Assembly (NCBI GenBank): GCA_002422865.1
Contig: DITN01000100.1
Coordinates: 10,987 to 74,986, forward strand
Source of the DNA: Bacteroidetes bacterium UBA6183
GTDB taxonomy: Bacteria; Bacteroidota; Bacteroidia; UKL13-3
Length of the DNA: 64,000 bases
Reading direction: 5' to 3'
The notes below the pieces were generated by a model. The model did no database searches and was not told the origin of the DNA. It saw nothing but the letters and a program-made list of their open reading frames with translations. The first letter of the stretch is position 1. The number at the start of each line of letters is the position of its first letter. Shown here piece by piece: positions 50,838 to 59,103 of the stretch. The position numbers and the translations under genes were made by a program.

Positions 50838-50863
50838 AAAGCTACTTCGGTAGCTTTTTTTAT
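50838..50863 (+). terminator. UUCG-loop terminator after msrB
   Basis: AAAGCTAC-TTCG-GTAGCTTT (50838-50857), a perfect 8-bp stem with the very stable UUCG loop, followed by T7. Confidence 0.92.
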
Positions 50864-50877
50864 GAGGTGTTTTTGGT

Positions 50878-50885
50878 TAGGTTTG
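50878..50885 (+). promoter_or_regulatory. -7 box abutting the symporter start codon
   Basis: TAGGTTTG ends 5 bp before ATG 50891, as in gpmI and the nuclease gene; predicts a leaderless mRNA. Confidence 0.42.
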
Positions 50886-50890
50886 AAACC

Positions 50891-52243
50891 ATGGATAAAC
50901 GCAAAATACTTTTTGCCCTATTGGCTTTATTTTTTATTGATAGTGGTTTACACGTTATTAATTGGCTTGAAGTAGCAACCTTACCAACTGAGCTATTGCA
51001 TGCAATACGTTGGATTTTTATTGCTGCATTGGGTTATTACGCTTGGTTAAGTAAAGGACTTACCATTTATATTTTATTGTGTATGTTTTTGGGTATTGAG
51101 GTGGCCGAGTGGGCACCCAATGTGGCCAAAGAACTTAAAGTGTTTAGTGATATTTTCTTACGACTCATTAAAACCATTATTGCACCTTTGTTATTCAGCA
51201 CACTGGTGGTTGGTATTGCCGGTCATAGCGATTTAAAACAAGTGGGACGTATGGGTATAAAATCCATCGTGTATTTTGAAGTAGTTACTACCATCGCATT
51301 AATCATTGGTTTGTTGGCCATTAATGTTTCTCAGGCTGGTGTGGGTTCATCATTACAAGCCCAAACAGAGCAAGTAGATAAAGCAACTAAGTTGCTGGAA
51401 CAAAAACATTCACACAATGTAATATTGGATATTTTTCCCGAGAACATAGCCAAAAGTGTGGCCGAAAATCAAATACTGCAAATTGTTGTATTCAGTATTT
51501 TGTTTGGCATTGCATTGGCGCAATTAAAAGGTCAGCGCAAAGACCAAATGGTACATGCCATAGAAAGTTTAGCTGAAGTGATGTTTAAGTTTACCAACTT
51601 GGTGATGTATGTTGCTCCGCTTGCGGTAGGTGGTGCTATTGGTTATGCCATTGCCACTATGGGGTATGGGGTGTTGCACGATTTATTAAAACTCTTGGTT
51701 ACACTATACGTAGCTTTAATTGCTTTTATTTTATTGGTTTTGGTACCCATAGGTTTGTTGGTGAAGTTACCCTTTAAAAAGTTTTTGCAACACATTAGTG
51801 AGCCACTTTCTATTGCTTTTGCAACAGCAAGTTCGGAGGCCGCATTACCAAAGGCCATGGAGAATTTGGAGAAAATGGGCATACCACGCAAAGTAGTGGC
51901 ATTCGTATTACCAACCGGGTTTAGTTTCAATTTAGATGGTACCACATTATACCTTTCTTTGGCTTCGGTTTTTGTGGCACAAGTAAGTGGAGTTGATTTA
52001 ACTATTGGTCAGCAAATTTCTATGTGTTTGGTGTTGATGTTAACCAGTAAAGGTGTTGCAGGCGTTAGAGGGGCATCGTTTTTAATATTGGTAAGCACAG
52101 TGGCCTCTTTAGGTTTAGACCCTCAAAAGGCGTTTGCCATTTTAGCCATAGATGCCTTTATGGACATGGGTCGGACCTCTGTTAACCTCATTGGAAATTG
52201 TTTGGCTACTTACGTGGTGGCCAAGTGGGAAGGTGAGGTTTAG
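50891..52243 (+). CDS. Dicarboxylate/amino acid:cation symporter (DAACS, GltP/DctA type)
   Basis: 450 residues from ATG 50891 (MDKRKILFALLALFF); a start 24 bp earlier lies inside the promoter box. Eight transmembrane helices and two re-entrant hairpins as in GltPh: FATASSEAALPKAMENLEKM (serine-rich hairpin 1), GFSFNLDGTTLYLSL (helix 7 cation site), MLTSKGVAGVRGASF (hairpin 2) and DAFMDMGRTSVNLIGNCLA (helix 8, substrate Asp, Arg and Asn). Takes up glutamate, aspartate or C4-dicarboxylates with Na+ or H+. The N-terminus carries an additional hydrophobic pair of helices before the usual first helix. Arg in helix 8 (MGRTS) favours an acidic amino acid or dicarboxylate substrate. Confidence 0.93.
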   Translation: MDKRKILFALLALFFIDSGLHVINWLEVATLPTELLHAIRWIFIAALGYYAWLSKGLTIYILLCMFLGIEVAEWAPNVAKELKVFSDIFLRLIKTIIAPLLFSTLVVGIAGHSDLKQVGRMGIKSIVYFEVVTTIALIIGLLAINVSQAGVGSSLQAQTEQVDKATKLLEQKHSHNVILDIFPENIAKSVAENQILQIVVFSILFGIALAQLKGQRKDQMVHAIESLAEVMFKFTNLVMYVAPLAVGGAIGYAIATMGYGVLHDLLKLLVTLYVALIAFILLVLVPIGLLVKLPFKKFLQHISEPLSIAFATASSEAALPKAMENLEKMGIPRKVVAFVLPTGFSFNLDGTTLYLSLASVFVAQVSGVDLTIGQQISMCLVLMLTSKGVAGVRGASFLILVSTVASLGLDPQKAFAILAIDAFMDMGRTSVNLIGNCLATYVVAKWEGEV

Positions 52244-52306
52244 GTAAAATAATATTTAGATAAAAGTTGCGTTTTATCGTCTGATCGTTCCAAACAAACT
52301 CAAACC

Positions 52307-53623
52307 ATGAATTTAAAAAATAATATCTACTTTAAGGTAGGTACCATCGTAATTATTGCGCTTCTATTAATTATTCCAACCTCTATGATCAGGGGCTTGA
52401 TATACGAAAGAGAGCAAACCAAAAATCAAGCGATAACTGAAGTTGGTTCAAAATGGGGTGGACAACAAACCATTTCAGGACCATTTATCTCAATTCCTTA
52501 CAACAAATATGTAAAAGAATACTCTGCCAAAGACAGCAAAGAAAAAGTGGTGGTGATACGCGAGTTCATTCACATTTTGCCAAACGAATTGAGCATTGAT
52601 GGCATGATGGACCCTGAGCAAAGAAATCGGGGCATTTATGATATTGTTGTCTACAATTCTAAGTTAAAAGTGAAAGGAAAGTTTGCTCAGGTTAACTTTG
52701 CAGAGCTTGATATTCCGATTGGTGATATACAATTTGATAAAGCAAGATTAGTAGTTGGGATTGATGATTTGCGTGGTATTGAACAGCAGGTTGATTTGAA
52801 TTGGAATGAAAAAAGATATGCTTTTAATCCCGGTGTGGCATCAAACGACATTGTGAGTAGTGGAATAAATACGCTGGTAAATTTTAGTTCAACCGACAGT
52901 TCAACCTATACGTTTTCATTTAGTTTAGATCTAAAGGGAAGTCAATTGCTTTATTTTACTCCTGTTGGAAAAGTTACTGATATCAAAGTTTCATCAGCAT
53001 GGACTAACCCAAGTTTTAATGGAGCTTTTTTACCGGATCAACGTGAAGTGTCCGATAAAGGATTTACGGCCAATTGGAATGTTTTGCACCTGAACAGAAA
53101 CTACCCGCAAATTTGGACCGGAGACAAAAACAACATTGCAGAGTCGGCCTTTGGTATTGATCTGTTATTACCGGTTGATAATTACCAGAAGTCGCATCGT
53201 TCCATCCGTTATGCCATTTTGTTTATTGCATTTACTTTTTTGGTTTTCTTTTTTATTGAAGTATTAAATAAGGTATTTATTCACCCCATTCAATACATAT
53301 TGGTAGGTATAGCTTTAGTGGTATTTTACACGTTATTGTTATCCTTCTCCGAGCACTTAAATTATAATGTGGCTTTCGTTACTTCAGCGTTGGCAACACT
53401 ACTTTTAATTGCCGGTTATGTTAAGGCGATCTTAAAATCAACCCAACTTACGGCCTTAATCAGCGGTATTTTGTTGGTGTTGTATACGTTTATTTTTGTG
53501 ATTATTCAGTTGCAAGATTTTGCACTGTTAATTGGAAGTATAGGTATATTCATCATATTATGTTTGGTGATGTACTTCTCCAGAAAAATTGATTGGTACA
53601 ATTTGGGAACCAAAAACGAATAA
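52307..53623 (+). CDS. creD: Inner membrane protein CreD (cell envelope integrity)
   Basis: 438 residues. One N-terminal helix (YFKVGTIVIIALLLIIPTSM), the family motif EREQTKNQAITEVGSKWGGQQ at 33-53 and GPFISIPY, a large periplasmic domain (about 60-300), then four to five C-terminal helices (AILFIAFTFLVFFFIEVLNK, QYILVGIALVVFYTLLLSFSEHLNY). CreD depends on the CreBC system in enterobacteria and is linked to envelope stress and colicin E2 tolerance; in Bacteroidota the trigger is unknown. No creBC or MarR-like regulator is adjacent. Ends at a strong terminator. Confidence 0.93.
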   Translation: MNLKNNIYFKVGTIVIIALLLIIPTSMIRGLIYEREQTKNQAITEVGSKWGGQQTISGPFISIPYNKYVKEYSAKDSKEKVVVIREFIHILPNELSIDGMMDPEQRNRGIYDIVVYNSKLKVKGKFAQVNFAELDIPIGDIQFDKARLVVGIDDLRGIEQQVDLNWNEKRYAFNPGVASNDIVSSGINTLVNFSSTDSSTYTFSFSLDLKGSQLLYFTPVGKVTDIKVSSAWTNPSFNGAFLPDQREVSDKGFTANWNVLHLNRNYPQIWTGDKNNIAESAFGIDLLLPVDNYQKSHRSIRYAILFIAFTFLVFFFIEVLNKVFIHPIQYILVGIALVVFYTLLLSFSEHLNYNVAFVTSALATLLLIAGYVKAILKSTQLTALISGILLVLYTFIFVIIQLQDFALLIGSIGIFIILCLVMYFSRKIDWYNLGTKNE

Positions 53624-53634
53624 GACAGCAACAC

Positions 53635-53667
53635 ACTCCGGTTATCATTGGTAGCCGGAGTTTTTTA
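53635..53667. terminator. Bidirectional terminator between creD and rnz
   Basis: ACTCCGGTTA/TAGCCGGAGT stem (one GU pair) at 53635-53661, then T6 on the plus strand; the minus side is A-poor, so termination of rnz is less certain. Confidence 0.75.
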
Positions 53668-54582
53668 TTCCATAAAAAAATGCTCGCCTTCATTGGCTAT
53701 AAAACTATTGGCAAATTGGGTGCGTGTTTCCGCCAATAGTTCATCCAACACATCGTATCTCGAGGAAAAATGACCTATAATTAATTTAGCCACATTGGCT
53801 TTTTGTGCAACTAAACCTGCTTGTAAAGCGGTACTGTGTTTAGTTTCTTCTGCACGTTTAATTTTATCGTGTAAAAATGTGGCTTCGTGGTACAACAAAT
53901 CAACACCTTTTACCACTTCAATAACACGCTCATCATACATGGTATCACTGCAATACGCATAACTAAAAGGTTCTCCGGTTTCTAAGGTTAATTCACTATT
54001 GGGTATAATGTTTTTTCCATCCGTGCTCACATAATCTTTGCCACGTTTAATATCGGTGTAGTGGGTAAATGGTATGTTGTGTCGTTTACAACTATCAACA
54101 TTCAATTTTTTTAGTTTAGGTTGTTCTTCAAACAAAAAACCTGTGGTAGGCACCCTGTGAAACAGCGGGAATGAAGAAACTTTTAAGGTGGTATCTTCAA
54201 AAATAACTTCTTTTTTATTGGGATTGGTTACGTGTTTAATAACCTCAAAACGAAGTTCACTTTCGGTATTTTTATGAAACAAATCAATAATCTCAAACAA
54301 AGTATCCGGACCATAAATATGCAGTGGTTCGGTACGTTGCATTAAATTCATGCTAAACAATAAGCCGGGAAGCCCCAACATATGGTCGGCATGAATGTGG
54401 CTGATAAACACATGCTTTATTTTCGATTTTTTGATTTTGTAACGTTGCATCTGCATTTGTGTTCCTTCACCACAATCAATAAGCAGGTGGTGGTCTAAAA
54501 CGTGCAAGTACTGTGCAGATGGAAATCGGTTAAGCGTAGGTGTAGCCGAGCTGTTTCCTAAAATTACCAGTTCAAAACTCAT
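53665..54582 (-). CDS. rnz: Ribonuclease Z
   Basis: 305 residues, short RNase Z. Matures tRNA 3' ends endonucleolytically. Metallo-beta-lactamase signature HIHADH with His62, His64, Asp66 and His67; LIDCGEGTQMQMQ; YCSDTMYD with the metal Asp; HEATFLHD; and GHFSSRYD with the last His. Its ATG overlaps the stop of the STAS gene by 4 bp (ATGA type), implying coupled translation. Confidence 0.96.
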   Translation of the reverse strand: MSFELVILGNSSATPTLNRFPSAQYLHVLDHHLLIDCGEGTQMQMQRYKIKKSKIKHVFISHIHADHMLGLPGLLFSMNLMQRTEPLHIYGPDTLFEIIDLFHKNTESELRFEVIKHVTNPNKKEVIFEDTTLKVSSFPLFHRVPTTGFLFEEQPKLKKLNVDSCKRHNIPFTHYTDIKRGKDYVSTDGKNIIPNSELTLETGEPFSYAYCSDTMYDERVIEVVKGVDLLYHEATFLHDKIKRAEETKHSTALQAGLVAQKANVAKLIIGHFSSRYDVLDELLAETRTQFANSFIANEGEHFFME

Positions 54583-54959
54583 TTGGTTTCGGCATCATCG
54601 CCCATGTTTAAAAACTGCTTTTCCAATTGATCCATAAATACAAAATCAACGGCTTCCACATCAGTAGGTATAAAGGTAATATCAGCTTTAGCAAACAATC
54701 TTGTAAATGGATCTTCAGCTTCGGTGATAATCAATAAACCATCATTTTCACTAAGTTCTAAACCCAAACTGATTAATTCGCGTGTGGCATCCGCATTACA
54801 CTCTTTAACACCGCTAATGTTTACAATTACATACTTGCTGCTACTGGCCACCTCATGCCTTACTTTTTCAATAAGTTTAGATGCCGTGTTTTTATCAAGC
54901 ACAATAATGTCGGTTTTAATTAGTGAGTATTGGTCGCTTTTTTCAATTGTATAATTCAT
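54579..54959 (-). CDS. STAS-domain protein, degenerate anti-sigma-antagonist-like
   Basis: 126 residues, one STAS domain: KTDIIVLDKNTASKLIEKVR, then VNISGVKECNADATRELISL and GLLIITEAEDPFTRLF. In SpoIIAA-type proteins the loop reads Asp-Ser-Ser-Gly with a phosphorylatable Ser; here it is NADA, so switch-kinase regulation seems lost. A 20-residue charged tail follows (LEKQFLNMGDDAETK). Coupled to rnz by a 4-bp overlap, a pairing I believe is common in Bacteroidota. A role in regulation or in protein-protein contact with RNase Z is inference. Confidence 0.85.
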   Translation of the reverse strand: MNYTIEKSDQYSLIKTDIIVLDKNTASKLIEKVRHEVASSSKYVIVNISGVKECNADATRELISLGLELSENDGLLIITEAEDPFTRLFAKADITFIPTDVEAVDFVFMDQLEKQFLNMGDDAETK

Positions 54960-55039
54960 GCTCCGATATTTAATTGTGTAAATTTACGTTTCGGCACGTA
55001 ATTATTTATATAATTTGCAGAAAAATTAATCTTATTTAC

Positions 55040-55804
55040 ATGAGCAGGAAAATAGCCTTTATAACAGGGGCATCAGCGGGTATAGGTGCCGCTACGGCAA
55101 AATTACTGGCATCGCAACAGTATAATTTAATTTTAGCAGCGCGTAGGGTTGATGCATTAAAAGAATTGGCCAATCAACTAAATGCTCAGTTTGGTATCCA
55201 GACTTTGGTGGTTAAGCTTGATGTGAGAAACCGCAAAGAGGTGCAAGAAACCATCGCAGGATTTCCGGCCGAGTGGCAAAAAATAAACGTTTTGGTGAAC
55301 AATGCCGGTTTGGCAAGTGGCTTAAGCAGTATTGATGAAGGTGATATAGATGATTGGGATGTAATGATAGATACCAACGTAAAAGGACTGCTTTACGTTA
55401 CGCGCCATGTAATTCCGTTAATGAAAAATAATGAATCGGGACACATCATTAACATTGGCTCTATTGCCGGCAAAGAAGTGTATGCCAATGGCAATGTGTA
55501 TTGCGCGACCAAACATGCAGTTGATGCTTTAAATAAAGCCATGCGTTTGGAGTTGTCTAAATTCCCGATTAAAGTTACGGCCATTCATCCGGGTGCTGTA
55601 GAAACCGAGTTTAGTGTGGTACGTTTTCATGGTGATAAAGATAAGGCAGATAAAGTGTATGAAGGATTTGAAAACCTGGTTGCAGAAGATATTGCAGATG
55701 CCATTTGGTTTGCCATTAGCAGACCGGCACATGTTAATATTAACGAACTCACCATTATGCCAACCGCACAACCTGTGGCAAGTGTTATTCACCGTAAAGT
55801 TTAA
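55040..55804 (+). CDS. Short-chain dehydrogenase/reductase (YdfG-like)
   Basis: 254 residues from ATG 55040 (MSRKIAFITG); an in-frame start 66 bp upstream gives a non-family leader. TGASAGIG nucleotide-binding loop, LDVRN (Asp preference for adenine ring), NNAGLAS, INIGSIAG with Ser and YCATKHAV with the catalytic Tyr and Lys, HPGAVETEF. Closest in pattern to NADP-dependent 3-hydroxy acid/serine dehydrogenase YdfG. Cytoplasmic; the next gene starts 4 bp after its stop. Confidence 0.93.
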   Translation: MSRKIAFITGASAGIGAATAKLLASQQYNLILAARRVDALKELANQLNAQFGIQTLVVKLDVRNRKEVQETIAGFPAEWQKINVLVNNAGLASGLSSIDEGDIDDWDVMIDTNVKGLLYVTRHVIPLMKNNESGHIINIGSIAGKEVYANGNVYCATKHAVDALNKAMRLELSKFPIKVTAIHPGAVETEFSVVRFHGDKDKADKVYEGFENLVAEDIADAIWFAISRPAHVNINELTIMPTAQPVASVIHRKV

Positions 55805-55808
55805 AATA

Positions 55809-57089
55809 ATGATGACAAGGCTAGTTTTGTTTTTGGGTTTAATGATGTTTCAAGCCATCAGGGTTTTGGCACAGCAAGAAATGACAGTTGCATTAACCGA
55901 GTATGCACGTGATGATAGGTTTGATCGCTTAAATTTAAACTTGGCATTGTTTGATCTAAAAAATGATACCATACTTACTTGGGATTTTGAAGGATTAAGG
56001 AAAGCGAAGTCGGTAATGGTAATTAAGCCCGAAGGATTTAAAGATTATGCTTACGGATATGTTTTTTTTGCAGGTAATCATCAGGGAGATAACCCCGGGT
56101 TTATCACGGTTTTGATAGGTAATCCTTATCATACCAAGCCCACCCTGTTTGCCGACTTAAACAATAACAACAATTTTACCGATGATAATTATTCAATAGC
56201 CTTGCCTTGGCGTGGTGATACTACTGAAGTAGAAATGTGTTTATCGGGAACCCAAACTTGCACCAAAATAAAGTTTACCCGACATTTAATGGAGAGTAAA
56301 CAAGTGTATAAAGACTTGATGAATGAGTTTTACCAGCTTACTTATCCTAACAGAAAATTTATTGGCATGGACCACTGTTACAGGTTACAACAGTATCAAG
56401 TAAAAGGTGGTATAGCACTTGCCGGTGGCGATAGCATAAGGGTTGCTTTGTTTGATGCAAATAATAATGGCTTGTACAATGAACCGGATAGCGATAGGTT
56501 TGTATTGGCCAATTTAACCGATACTGTTTTTTATCCTTTTGATGATTTGTACAGCAGTACCATCAGCAAAAAAAGCGGACATTGTTTTATTGATAAAAAT
56601 GGAAAACAATTTGAGTTTGTAAGTGCTGCACCGAATGGAGAACACGTAACTTTTAAAGTACTTGATCAAACCAATAATAGTGGGCAAATTAAAGTAGGGA
56701 AAAAATTACCACTATTTAAATATATTACTTGGAAGGGCGAGCGTAAAAAAATAAGAAAACTACGGAAGTACGGGTTGTACATTTATTTTGGAAGTCCACA
56801 AGCGGCTAATTTTACAGCCGATACCGCAGCGTTACGTGTACTTGCTCACGATTACCAGAAAACGTTACGCGTAATAGGGTTTATTGAAGTAAACAAATCG
56901 TATGAGTTAAGCATATTTGGCCAATACAGTTATTTAAATTGGATACTTGCTTATAAAAACAAAGACTTAAACCGTAAGTTGGGTATTAGAGGTTTACCAA
57001 GCAGCATTTATACCAAAAAGCGCAGGCGCGTAATCAGATATAACTTAACGCCAAACGAACTTTTACAAGAGTTAAAGTCGAAAAAATAA
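55809..57089 (+). CDS. Exported protein with thioredoxin-like C-terminus lacking CxxC
   Basis: 426 residues from ATG 55809 (MMTRLVLFLGLMMFQAIRVLAQQ), which opens a signal peptide; the frame reaches 195 bp further up inside the SDR gene but without signal. Middle region beta-rich with Asp/Asn loops (FADLNNNNNFTDD, LFDANNNGLYNEPDSDRF) that look Ca-binding. The last 125 residues (GKKLPLFKYITWKGERKKIRK, YIYFGSPQAANF, LRVIGFIEVN, KLGIRGLPSSIYTKKRRR) have the order of a TlpA-like thioredoxin fold, including the cis-Pro (GLPSS), but SPQA replaces CxxC. A structural, not redox, role is inferred. Cotranscribed with the SDR gene. Confidence 0.8.
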   Translation: MMTRLVLFLGLMMFQAIRVLAQQEMTVALTEYARDDRFDRLNLNLALFDLKNDTILTWDFEGLRKAKSVMVIKPEGFKDYAYGYVFFAGNHQGDNPGFITVLIGNPYHTKPTLFADLNNNNNFTDDNYSIALPWRGDTTEVEMCLSGTQTCTKIKFTRHLMESKQVYKDLMNEFYQLTYPNRKFIGMDHCYRLQQYQVKGGIALAGGDSIRVALFDANNNGLYNEPDSDRFVLANLTDTVFYPFDDLYSSTISKKSGHCFIDKNGKQFEFVSAAPNGEHVTFKVLDQTNNSGQIKVGKKLPLFKYITWKGERKKIRKLRKYGLYIYFGSPQAANFTADTAALRVLAHDYQKTLRVIGFIEVNKSYELSIFGQYSYLNWILAYKNKDLNRKLGIRGLPSSIYTKKRRRVIRYNLTPNELLQELKSKK

Positions 57090-57178
57090 AATCGAAACAA
57101 GTATCGCTAAACTAAGTAAGAAATGATGAACAGCGAAGTTTACACAGAGGAAACCGAATGAACAAAAGGGATGAGTAA

Positions 57179-58192
57179 TTATTTACTGCCCTTTGATTCT
57201 GTTTCTCTTTTTTTATCGGCTTTATTGGCGCGTTTGCTGTTGCCAAACACACTTACCGTAAAGTACCTGCCCGGGTATTTTTGCATATCAGCCAATAATA
57301 ACGACAGTTCTTTACTGCTACTGCTTAAGTTTTTGTACAGTGCATCGTTGTTGGCCAATTGTCCTAAAGTACCTTCACCTTTATTTATTTTATCGAGCAT
57401 GGTGCCCATTTCTGCAAGTGATTTATTCAGGTTATTAACGGTACTGGTTACATCTGCTGCTGCAATACTATCCGTGATGTTTTTTACATTTTTAATGGTG
57501 TGAGAAAGCAACTCGTTGTTGTTTCGGAGGTTGCGCATAATGCTTTCGGTGTGCGAAAACATATCATGTATTTTACCTTCTTGTGCTTTGGTTAAGTTGT
57601 CTAAACGGCCGGTAATGTTTTTTACGTGCCCTAATGTGGTTGCCAAATCATCAACCCCTTTAGATAATTTAGCTGTTCCGGTTGAGTCGAATACGTCATT
57701 CATGCTCAACAAAACTTTATCTAAGGTAGCCAATACCTGCTCGCTTTTTTCTTTGATGGGTGATACCAAATTGCTGATGGCTTCTGATAAACCTTCTTCC
57801 ATGGAAGCATTTAAAGTATCATTTGGGTTTACAATTTCGGTTGATTGACCTAGTTTTATATTGATGATTTTGGTGCCCAATAAATCACTGCTGGCAATTT
57901 CGGCAACAGTTCCTTTTGGCATGGCAATTTCGCCATCAACCATAATGGTTACTAAAATTTTTCCAGCATTTCCTACTTCCAATAACCTTACATCTTCTAC
58001 CTGGCCAATTTTAAATCCGTTAATAAGCACTTGGGTTGATTTAACAACACCTCCTGCATTGGTATACACAATGTAATAACGAGAATATGGTTTAAGGAAG
58101 TTAAAACCTTTCATAAAGTTAAACCCTATAAAAAGTATAACTATGCCTACAAAGGCGAACAATCCAACTTTGGCGTCTTTAGAAATCTTCAA
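57179..58192 (-). CDS. MlaD/MCE-domain protein
   Basis: 337 residues starting at TTG 58192; no in-frame ATG or GTG precedes it before a stop, and MKISKDAKVGLFAFVG is the family N-terminus, so the rare start is well supported. One N-terminal helix (about 10-28), MCE domain (about 38-115, TQVLINGFKIGQVEDVRLL, LLGTKIINIKLG), then a long helical, coiled-coil-rich tail ending in a basic stretch. MCE proteins form rings that move phospholipid across the periplasm. The Mla ATPase and permease genes are not adjacent. It follows the amidase gene on the same strand by 66 bp. Confidence 0.9.
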   Translation of the reverse strand: MKISKDAKVGLFAFVGIVILFIGFNFMKGFNFLKPYSRYYIVYTNAGGVVKSTQVLINGFKIGQVEDVRLLEVGNAGKILVTIMVDGEIAMPKGTVAEIASSDLLGTKIINIKLGQSTEIVNPNDTLNASMEEGLSEAISNLVSPIKEKSEQVLATLDKVLLSMNDVFDSTGTAKLSKGVDDLATTLGHVKNITGRLDNLTKAQEGKIHDMFSHTESIMRNLRNNNELLSHTIKNVKNITDSIAAADVTSTVNNLNKSLAEMGTMLDKINKGEGTLGQLANNDALYKNLSSSSKELSLLLADMQKYPGRYFTVSVFGNSKRANKADKKRETESKGSK

Positions 58193-58215
58193 AATGCTAT
58201 TTAATATAATTTGGG

Positions 58216-58244
58216 CAAAAATAAAGAAACTACTGGCAATACAA
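58216..58244 (-). promoter_or_regulatory. Promoter in front of the MCE gene
   Basis: On the minus strand TTG (58242-58244), 18-bp spacer, TATTTTTG (58216-58223), 23 bp before the TTG start codon. Good consensus match, so the MCE gene need not depend on the amidase promoter. Confidence 0.58.
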
Positions 58245-58258
58245 GTTTAAAAAAGAAA

Positions 58259-59080
58259 CTAGTTTTCTTTTTCTACCGATGTTTTATACTGTTTCACCGC
58301 CTCGGCTATGGCCGTTGCCAACTCATCCTGACCGCTTTTGCTGGTTAGGTAGGCTCTTTCTTTGGGGTTGCTGATAAAGCCTGTTTCAATAAGTATACTT
58401 GGCATTTTACACCTCCACAATACCATAAATCCGGCTTGCTTAACGCCTCTGCTGGTGCGTTTTACTCCGGTAAAGTTTTTTTCAACGTTAGCAGCAAGCT
58501 TTAAACTTTGCTCTAAGTAAGCACTTTGTAAAAAGCTAAAATAAATATGGGCTTCAGGTGAGTTAGGGTCGAAACCTTCATATTTTTCTTCGTAATCTTT
58601 TTCCAATAAAATTACCGCATTCTCACGTCTGGCCACATCTAAGTTGCCTTCACTTTTATGCAAACCCATGCTAAACGTTTCTGTTCCAAATACATCTGTT
58701 TTTTTATTGGCGTTGCAATGTAAGCTTATAAATAAGTCGGCATTTTGTCTGTTGGCTATACCAGCACGCTCGTATAATTCAATAAATTCGTCCTTACTTC
58801 TGGTGTATACAATTTTAACATCAGGCATGGTGGCTTTAATTTTTTCGCCCAATTTTAAAGCAACGGCCAAAGCAATGTTTTTTTCGTGCACCCCACCATA
58901 ACTGGCTCCCACATCCTTGCCTCCATGACCCGCATCAATGGTAACAGTTTTAATTTTGGGTTGCTGCATTTGGTCTAATGGAGCATACGCACAAAGCAGT
59001 ACCAACAACAATACGCAAGATATTGTGAAAGGTAATTTTAATAAGTACTGAGTTTTATATAGTTTTGCGCGCATTGACAT
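58259..59080 (-). CDS. N-acetylmuramoyl-L-alanine amidase (Amidase_3)
   Basis: 273 residues with an N-terminal hydrophobic signal (about residues 13-33). TIDAGHGGKDVGASYGG (first Zn His), HEKNIALAVALKLG (Zn Glu), FISLHCNANK (second Zn His), and PSILIETGFISNPKE (catalytic Glu) are all present. The 50-residue insertion (ENAVILLEKDYEEKYEGFDP) matches the regulatory helix of AmiA/AmiB/AmiC that blocks the active site until an EnvC/NlpD-type activator binds. Cleaves peptidoglycan at septa; periplasmic. Divergent from the LptD-like gene, the starts only 23 bp apart. Confidence 0.93.
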   Translation of the reverse strand: MSMRAKLYKTQYLLKLPFTISCVLLLVLLCAYAPLDQMQQPKIKTVTIDAGHGGKDVGASYGGVHEKNIALAVALKLGEKIKATMPDVKIVYTRSKDEFIELYERAGIANRQNADLFISLHCNANKKTDVFGTETFSMGLHKSEGNLDVARRENAVILLEKDYEEKYEGFDPNSPEAHIYFSFLQSAYLEQSLKLAANVEKNFTGVKRTSRGVKQAGFMVLWRCKMPSILIETGFISNPKERAYLTSKSGQDELATAIAEAVKQYKTSVEKEN

Positions 59081-59103
59081 ACTACAATTTTATAACGTAT
59101 AAT

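Noticed and set aside
54974..55039. Upstream extension of the SDR gene
   Set aside because: Non-family residues; the Rossmann motif starts normally from ATG 55040.
55614..55808. Longer start for the thioredoxin-like exported protein
   Set aside because: Would overlap the SDR gene by 191 bp and displace the signal peptide that begins at 55809.
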